Assembly (NCBI RefSeq): GCF_001507435.1
Contig: NZ_LMWH01000246.1
Coordinates: 1 to 64,000 of the forward strand
Length of the DNA stretch: 64,000 bases
Origin: Streptomyces sp. NRRL F-5122
GTDB taxonomy: Bacteria > Actinomycetota > Actinomycetes > Streptomycetales > Streptomycetaceae
Direction: 5' to 3'
Shown: piece after piece, positions 60,045 to 64,000 of the stretch
How the letters are laid out: each line of letters begins with the position of its first letter
Numbering within the stretch: the stretch's first letter is position 1
Notes under the pieces: generated by a model
Database searches by the model: none
Told to the model about the DNA's origin: nothing
Seen by the model: the letters and a program-made list of their open reading frames with translations, nothing else
Made by a program: the position numbers and the translations under genes

Positions 60045-61468
60045 GCGACGGCACACTGCCGGAGGGCCCGGTTCAGGACGCCTCCGGGCGCCCCGGAACC
60101 TCCGCCGTGGTGGTCGGAGGAGGACTCGCCGGGATCACTGCCGCGCTTGCGCTCGCCGACGCGGGCGTGCAGGTCACGCTGCTGGAGGGACGCCCCCGCC
60201 TCGGCGGCCTCGCCTTCTCCTTCGAGCGCGGGAACCTCACCGTCGACAACGGCCAGCACGTCTATCTGCGCTGCTGCACCGCATACCGGTGGTTCCTCGA
60301 CCGTATCGACGCCGCCGCGCTCGCCCCGCTGCAGGATCGTCTCGACGTGCCCGTTCTCGACGCGGACGCCGCACCGGGACGACGGCTGGGCAGACTCCGG
60401 CGCGACGCGCTGCCCGTGCCCCTGCACCTCGGGCGCAGCCTGGCCATCTACCCGCACCTCTCCCTCGCGGAGCGCGCCAGAGTAGGGCGCGCCGCATTGG
60501 CGCTCCGCACACTGGACCTCGCGGATCCCGCGCTCGACGCGCAGGACTTCGGCAGCTGGCTGGCCGCGCACGGTCAGTCGGCGCGTGCCATCGAGGCACT
60601 GTGGGACCTGGTCGGGGTCGCCACCCTCAACGCGGTGGCCGAAGACGCCTCGCTCGGGCTCGCCGCGATGGTGTTCAAGACGGGTCTGCTGTCCGACCCG
60701 GGTGCGGCCGACATCGGATGGGCTCGCGTCCCGCTGGGCGAACTGCACGACCGGCTGGCCCGCAAGGCGCTCGACTCCGCGGGCGTGCGTACCGAGGTCC
60801 GTACACGCGTCACCTCCATCTCCCATGACGAAAACGGGAACTGGAGCGTTCAGGTTCCCGGCGAACGCATCGACACCGACGCGGTCGTCCTCGCCGTCCC
60901 CCAGCGCGAGGCGCACGGCCTGCTGCCGGCCGGAGCCCTCGACGCCCCCGAACGGCTGCTCGAGATCGGCACGGCACCGATCCTCAACATCCATGTCGTC
61001 TACGGCCGCAAGGTCCTCGGACGGCCGTTCTTCGCCGCTCTGGGCTCCCCGGTCCAGTGGGTCTTCGACCGCACCGAGGCCTCGGGACTGCGCGAGGGCC
61101 AGTACCTGGCACTGTCGCAGTCGGCGGCACAGGACGAGATCGACGAACCGGTCGCCGTGCTGCGCGAGCGTTATCTGCCCGAGCTGGAGCGGTTGTTGCC
61201 GGGTGCCCGCGACGCCGAGGTCAAGGACTTCTTCGTTACCCGGGAGCGCACGGCGACGTTCGCCCCCACCCCGGGCGTCGGGCGGTTGCGGCCCGGCGCC
61301 CGCACCAAGGCCCCCGGCCTCTACCTGGCCGGAGCGTGGACCGCCACCGGGTGGCCCGCGACCATGGAAAGTGCGGTCCGCAGCGGAGTCAGCGCGGCGG
61401 GTGCCGCTCTGGGCGCCCTGGGCCGGTCCGGCGCGCACCTGTCCGGCCTCTTCGAGGAGGCGGCGTGA
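60041..61468 (+). CDS. hpnE: Hydroxysqualene dehydroxylase HpnE (FAD-dependent)
   Basis: The 475-residue protein is a phytoene-desaturase-type FAD oxidoreductase: AVVVGGGLAGITAALALADAG at the start, GGLAFSF and a C-terminal FAD segment LYLAGAWTATGWPATMESAVRSG. HpnE reduces hydroxysqualene to squalene in this pathway. ATG 60041 has GGGGAGG seven bases upstream; ATG 59999 would be inside the small upstream gene. It overlaps that small gene by four bases. Confidence 0.9.
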   Translation: MSDGTLPEGPVQDASGRPGTSAVVVGGGLAGITAALALADAGVQVTLLEGRPRLGGLAFSFERGNLTVDNGQHVYLRCCTAYRWFLDRIDAAALAPLQDRLDVPVLDADAAPGRRLGRLRRDALPVPLHLGRSLAIYPHLSLAERARVGRAALALRTLDLADPALDAQDFGSWLAAHGQSARAIEALWDLVGVATLNAVAEDASLGLAAMVFKTGLLSDPGAADIGWARVPLGELHDRLARKALDSAGVRTEVRTRVTSISHDENGNWSVQVPGERIDTDAVVLAVPQREAHGLLPAGALDAPERLLEIGTAPILNIHVVYGRKVLGRPFFAALGSPVQWVFDRTEASGLREGQYLALSQSAAQDEIDEPVAVLRERYLPELERLLPGARDAEVKDFFVTRERTATFAPTPGVGRLRPGARTKAPGLYLAGAWTATGWPATMESAVRSGVSAAGAALGALGRSGAHLSGLFEEAA

Positions 61469-61527
61469 GCGTCCGATCGTACGGGGCAGACCCCCGCACC
61501 CCCGGTATCGCGACAAGAGGAGAGACT

Positions 61528-62595
61528 GTGCCCACTGTGCCCCCGGCCGAGACGGCTGCCGACGCGGTGGCCGTGTCCGCGCTTCTGGAGCGCGGCCGGA
61601 CCCTGGCCACCCCGGTGCTGCGGGAGGCAGTGGACCGGCTGGCGCCGCCCATGGACACCGTCGCCGCCTACCACTTCGGCTGGATCGACGCCGAGGGCAA
61701 GCCCGCGGACGGCGACGGCGGCAAGGCGGTGCGCCCCGCTCTCGCCCTGCTGTCCGCGCAGGCCGCGGGCCGGGCGCCGGAGGTGGGGGTACCGGGCGCG
61801 GTCGCGGTCGAGCTGGTGCACAACTTCTCGCTGCTGCACGACGACCTGATGGACGGCGACGAACAGCGCCGACACCGGGACACCGTCTGGAAGGTGCACG
61901 GTCCCGCGCAGGCCATCCTCGTCGGCGACGCCCTGTTCGCCCTGGCCAACGAGGTTCTGCTGGAGCTCGGCACCGTCGAGGCCGGCCGCGCGACCCGTCG
62001 TCTGACCAGGGCCACCCGCGCCCTGATCGACGGTCAGGCCCAGGACATCTCCTACGAGCACCGCGACCGCGTCAGTGTCGAGGAGTGCCTGGAGATGGAA
62101 GGCAACAAGACGGGCGCCCTGCTCGCCTGCGCCTCCTCCATCGGCGCGGTCCTCGGCGGCGCCGACGACGCCACCGCCGACACCCTGGAGAAGTACGGCT
62201 ACCACCTCGGCCTCGCGTTCCAGGCCGTCGACGACCTCCTCGGCATCTGGGGCGACCCGGAGGCCACCGGAAAGCAGACCTGGAGCGACCTGCGCCAGCG
62301 CAAGAAGTCCCTGCCGGTGGTGGCCGCGCTGGCGGCGGGCGGTCCCGCCTCCGAGCGCCTAGGGGAGATGCTCGCCGAGGACGCCAAGAGCAGCGACTTC
62401 GAGAACTTCTCCGAGGAGGAGTTCGCCGCGCGGGCCGCCCTCATCGAGGAGGCGGGCGGCCGCGAGTGGACCACTCAGGAGGCGCGTCGCCAGCACACCA
62501 TCGCCGTCGAGGCCCTTGAATCGGTCCGGATGCCCCAAGAGGTGCGCGCACGGTTCACGGCGCTCGCCGACTTCGTCGTCGTACGAAAGAGATGA
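61528..62595 (+). CDS. Polyprenyl (farnesyl-type) diphosphate synthase
   Basis: The 355-residue protein is a trans-prenyltransferase. The first aspartate-rich motif is LLHDDLMDGD (DDxxD) and the second is VDDLLGIWGD, where the last residue of DDxxD is Gly. GNKTGALLACASSIGA and the Lys/Arg segments for diphosphate binding are present. It likely supplies farnesyl diphosphate to HpnD. GTG 61528 follows AAGAGGAGAG; GTG 61465, overlapping the hpnE stop, would give 376 residues. Chain length cannot be read from sequence alone. Confidence 0.9.
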   Translation: MPTVPPAETAADAVAVSALLERGRTLATPVLREAVDRLAPPMDTVAAYHFGWIDAEGKPADGDGGKAVRPALALLSAQAAGRAPEVGVPGAVAVELVHNFSLLHDDLMDGDEQRRHRDTVWKVHGPAQAILVGDALFALANEVLLELGTVEAGRATRRLTRATRALIDGQAQDISYEHRDRVSVEECLEMEGNKTGALLACASSIGAVLGGADDATADTLEKYGYHLGLAFQAVDDLLGIWGDPEATGKQTWSDLRQRKKSLPVVAALAAGGPASERLGEMLAEDAKSSDFENFSEEEFAARAALIEEAGGREWTTQEARRQHTIAVEALESVRMPQEVRARFTALADFVVVRKR

Positions 62596-62784
62596 TCACT
62601 ATCGGTCGAACACACCTCGCGTAGTCGCCGGCCGGTGCCTTCCCCGCTCTCGACTCCTCCCTCAAGTCCCGGCATCACTCGGGCGGGGGACTCCTGGGAG
62701 TGAGGGGACCCGCATCGGGCAAGCACAGCGGCCGACGGCGGACCCACAGCAGCACTACTTGTATGACTGCACGAAGGGGAAGCC

Positions 62785-64000
62785 ATGACAGCGACGACCG
62801 ACGGAAGCACAGGGGCGCTACCGCCCCGCGCCGACTCGGCCACCGAAACAGACGAACCGCTCCCGGAGGCGGCCGGGACGGTCGGCATTCGACACGCCGC
62901 CGAACGCGCCATGCGGCGCGCGACAGATTTCCTGCTCGCGGAGCAGGACGCCCAGGGCTGGTGGAAGGGCGACCTCGAGACGAACGTCACGATGGACGCA
63001 GAGGACCTGCTGCTCCGCCAGTTCCTGGGGATCCGCGACGAGAGGACCACGCAGGCCGCCGCGCTCTTCATCCGCGGCGAGCAGCGCGAGGACGGCACCT
63101 GGGCCACGTTCTACGGCGGGCCGGGCGAACTGTCCACCACCATCGAGGCGTACGTGGCGCTGCGCCTGGCCGGCGACACGCCGGACGAGCCCCACATGGC
63201 ACGGGCGTCCGCATGGGTCCGCGAACAGGGCGGCGTCGCCGCCTCCCGTGTCTTCACCCGGATCTGGCTCGCGCTGTTCGGCTGGTGGAAATGGGAGGAC
63301 CTGCCCGAACTGCCGCCGGAACTCATCTACTTCCCGAAGTGGATGCCGCTGAACATCTACGACTTCGGCTGCTGGGCGCGTCAGACCATCGTGCCGCTCA
63401 CCGTCGTCTCGGCGAAGCGCCCGGTGCGTCCCGCCCCGTTCCCGCTGGACGAGCTGCACACCGACGCGGACAACCCCAACCCGGCCAAGGACCTGGCCCC
63501 GGTGGCCAGTTGGGACGGAGCCTTCCAGCGTCTGGACAAGGCCCTGCACCAGTTCCGCAAGGTCGCCCCGCGCCGGCTGCGCGCCGCCGCGATGAAGGCC
63601 GCATCGCGCTGGATCATCGAGCGTCAGGAGAACGACGGCTGCTGGGGAGGCATCCAGCCGCCCGCGGTGTACTCGGTCATCGCCCTGCACCTGCTCGGCT
63701 ACGACCTCGAACACCCCGTGCTGCGCGAGGGCATCGCGTCGCTCGACCGCTTCGCGGTGTGGCGCGAGGACGGTGCCCGCATGATCGAGGCGTGTCAGTC
63801 CCCGGTGTGGGACACCTGCCTCGCGACCATCGCGCTCGCCGACGCGGGAGTGCCGGCCGACCACCCGCAGTTGGTGAAGGCCGCGGACTGGATGCTCGGC
63901 GAGGAGATCACCCGGCCCGGCGACTGGTCGGTGAAACGCCCCCAACTGCCGCCGGGCGGCTGGGCGTTCGAGTTCCACAACGACAACTACCCCGACATCG
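62785..64000 (+). CDS. shc: Squalene-hopene cyclase (3' end beyond the window)
   Basis: The first 405 codons are present. The N-terminus is Thr/Ala/Pro-rich (about 40 residues), then RATDFLLAEQDAQGWWKGDLETNVTMDAEDLLLRQF. Two or more QW repeats are seen (GEQREDGTWATFYGGPGELS; ERQENDGCWGGIQPP). The last codons read NDNYPDI, where the D starts the catalytic DxDD motif, so the cut lies exactly inside the active-site motif. The enzyme cyclises squalene to hopene at the membrane. ATG 62785 follows GAAGGGGA. It is 189 bases after the prenyl synthase gene. Confidence 0.93.
   Translation, partial: MTATTDGSTGALPPRADSATETDEPLPEAAGTVGIRHAAERAMRRATDFLLAEQDAQGWWKGDLETNVTMDAEDLLLRQFLGIRDERTTQAAALFIRGEQREDGTWATFYGGPGELSTTIEAYVALRLAGDTPDEPHMARASAWVREQGGVAASRVFTRIWLALFGWWKWEDLPELPPELIYFPKWMPLNIYDFGCWARQTIVPLTVVSAKRPVRPAPFPLDELHTDADNPNPAKDLAPVASWDGAFQRLDKALHQFRKVAPRRLRAAAMKAASRWIIERQENDGCWGGIQPPAVYSVIALHLLGYDLEHPVLREGIASLDRFAVWREDGARMIEACQSPVWDTCLATIALADAGVPADHPQLVKAADWMLGEEITRPGDWSVKRPQLPPGGWAFEFHNDNYPDI

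Noticed and set aside
62516..62788. Plus-strand reading between the prenyl synthase and squalene-hopene cyclase genes
   Set aside because: It begins inside the synthase gene, overlaps the cyclase start out of frame and has irregular composition. The 189-base gap is better seen as an internal promoter or leader.
1..64000. tRNA, rRNA, insertion sequence or prophage genes
   Set aside because: No cloverleaf-like or rRNA-like stretches, transposase or phage-structural motifs were seen in any frame. The region reads as core chromosome.

Overview
The window is high-GC DNA from an actinomycete, almost certainly a Streptomyces. The signs are GTG and TTG starts, overlapping stop/start codons, and marker genes: an SsgA-like sporulation protein, a WhiB-like protein, a two-domain small laccase, a GPP34 protein and a hopanoid operon. 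From memory, the gene order follows the Streptomyces coelicolor chromosome from about SCO6703 (pcaI) to SCO6764 (squalene-hopene cyclase). That match was not tested by a search. I saw no tRNA, rRNA, insertion sequence, prophage or CRISPR array, so this looks like ordinary chromosome.

Layout. 1-1.6 kb: the end of the protocatechuate (pca) operon, its MarR repressor PcaV and an IclR regulator. 1.7-6.7 kb: a small unknown protein, a DUF3048-type lipoprotein, a divergent DNA ligase / LigD-type polymerase pair, and a small laccase. 6.8-9.9 kb: a reductase-like protein, a LacI repressor and a secreted GH64 beta-1,3-glucanase, with near-identical palindromes in front of repressor and glucanase. 10-18.4 kb: a VOC protein, a WhiB-like protein, an acyl-ACP desaturase behind three tandem operator-like repeats, DDAH, an ABC-F ATPase with a structured leader, a GPP34 protein and a PEP-mutase-family lyase. 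18.4-22.4 kb: ssgD, a secreted BNR-repeat protein, endonuclease V, a tiny membrane protein and a saccharopine-dehydrogenase-like reductase.

22.6-29.4 kb is a fatty or branched-chain acyl-CoA degradation operon (methylacyl-CoA racemase, acyl-CoA dehydrogenase, thiolase, FadB) followed by a convergent MerR regulator. The same 20-base element lies about 35 bases before both the operon and the regulator. 29.6-50.2 kb holds asparagine permease, a coupled macro-domain/PfkB pair, two secreted peptidases, a D-amino-acid-oxidase-like protein, a second ABC-F ATPase, an LLM oxidoreductase, Tex, an SCO6745-family protein behind a perfect palindrome, two DJ-1-type proteins, a crotonase lacking both catalytic glutamates, an anti-sigma-type ATPase, IPP isomerase and GalE.

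50.6-57.7 kb is the most unusual part. Seven co-directional genes, five junctions of which overlap, encode two CDP-alcohol phosphotransferases, a nucleotidyltransferase, a glycerol-1-phosphate-dehydrogenase-like enzyme, a family 2 glycosyltransferase and a TagGH-like ABC exporter. Together they read as a pathway for making and exporting a phospho-alcohol glycoconjugate built from sn-glycerol-1-phosphate, the archaeal stereoisomer. A strong hairpin ends this operon. The hopanoid operon follows: hpnC, hpnD, a 46-residue coupled small gene, hpnE, a polyprenyl diphosphate synthase and squalene-hopene cyclase, cut by the window end inside its catalytic motif.
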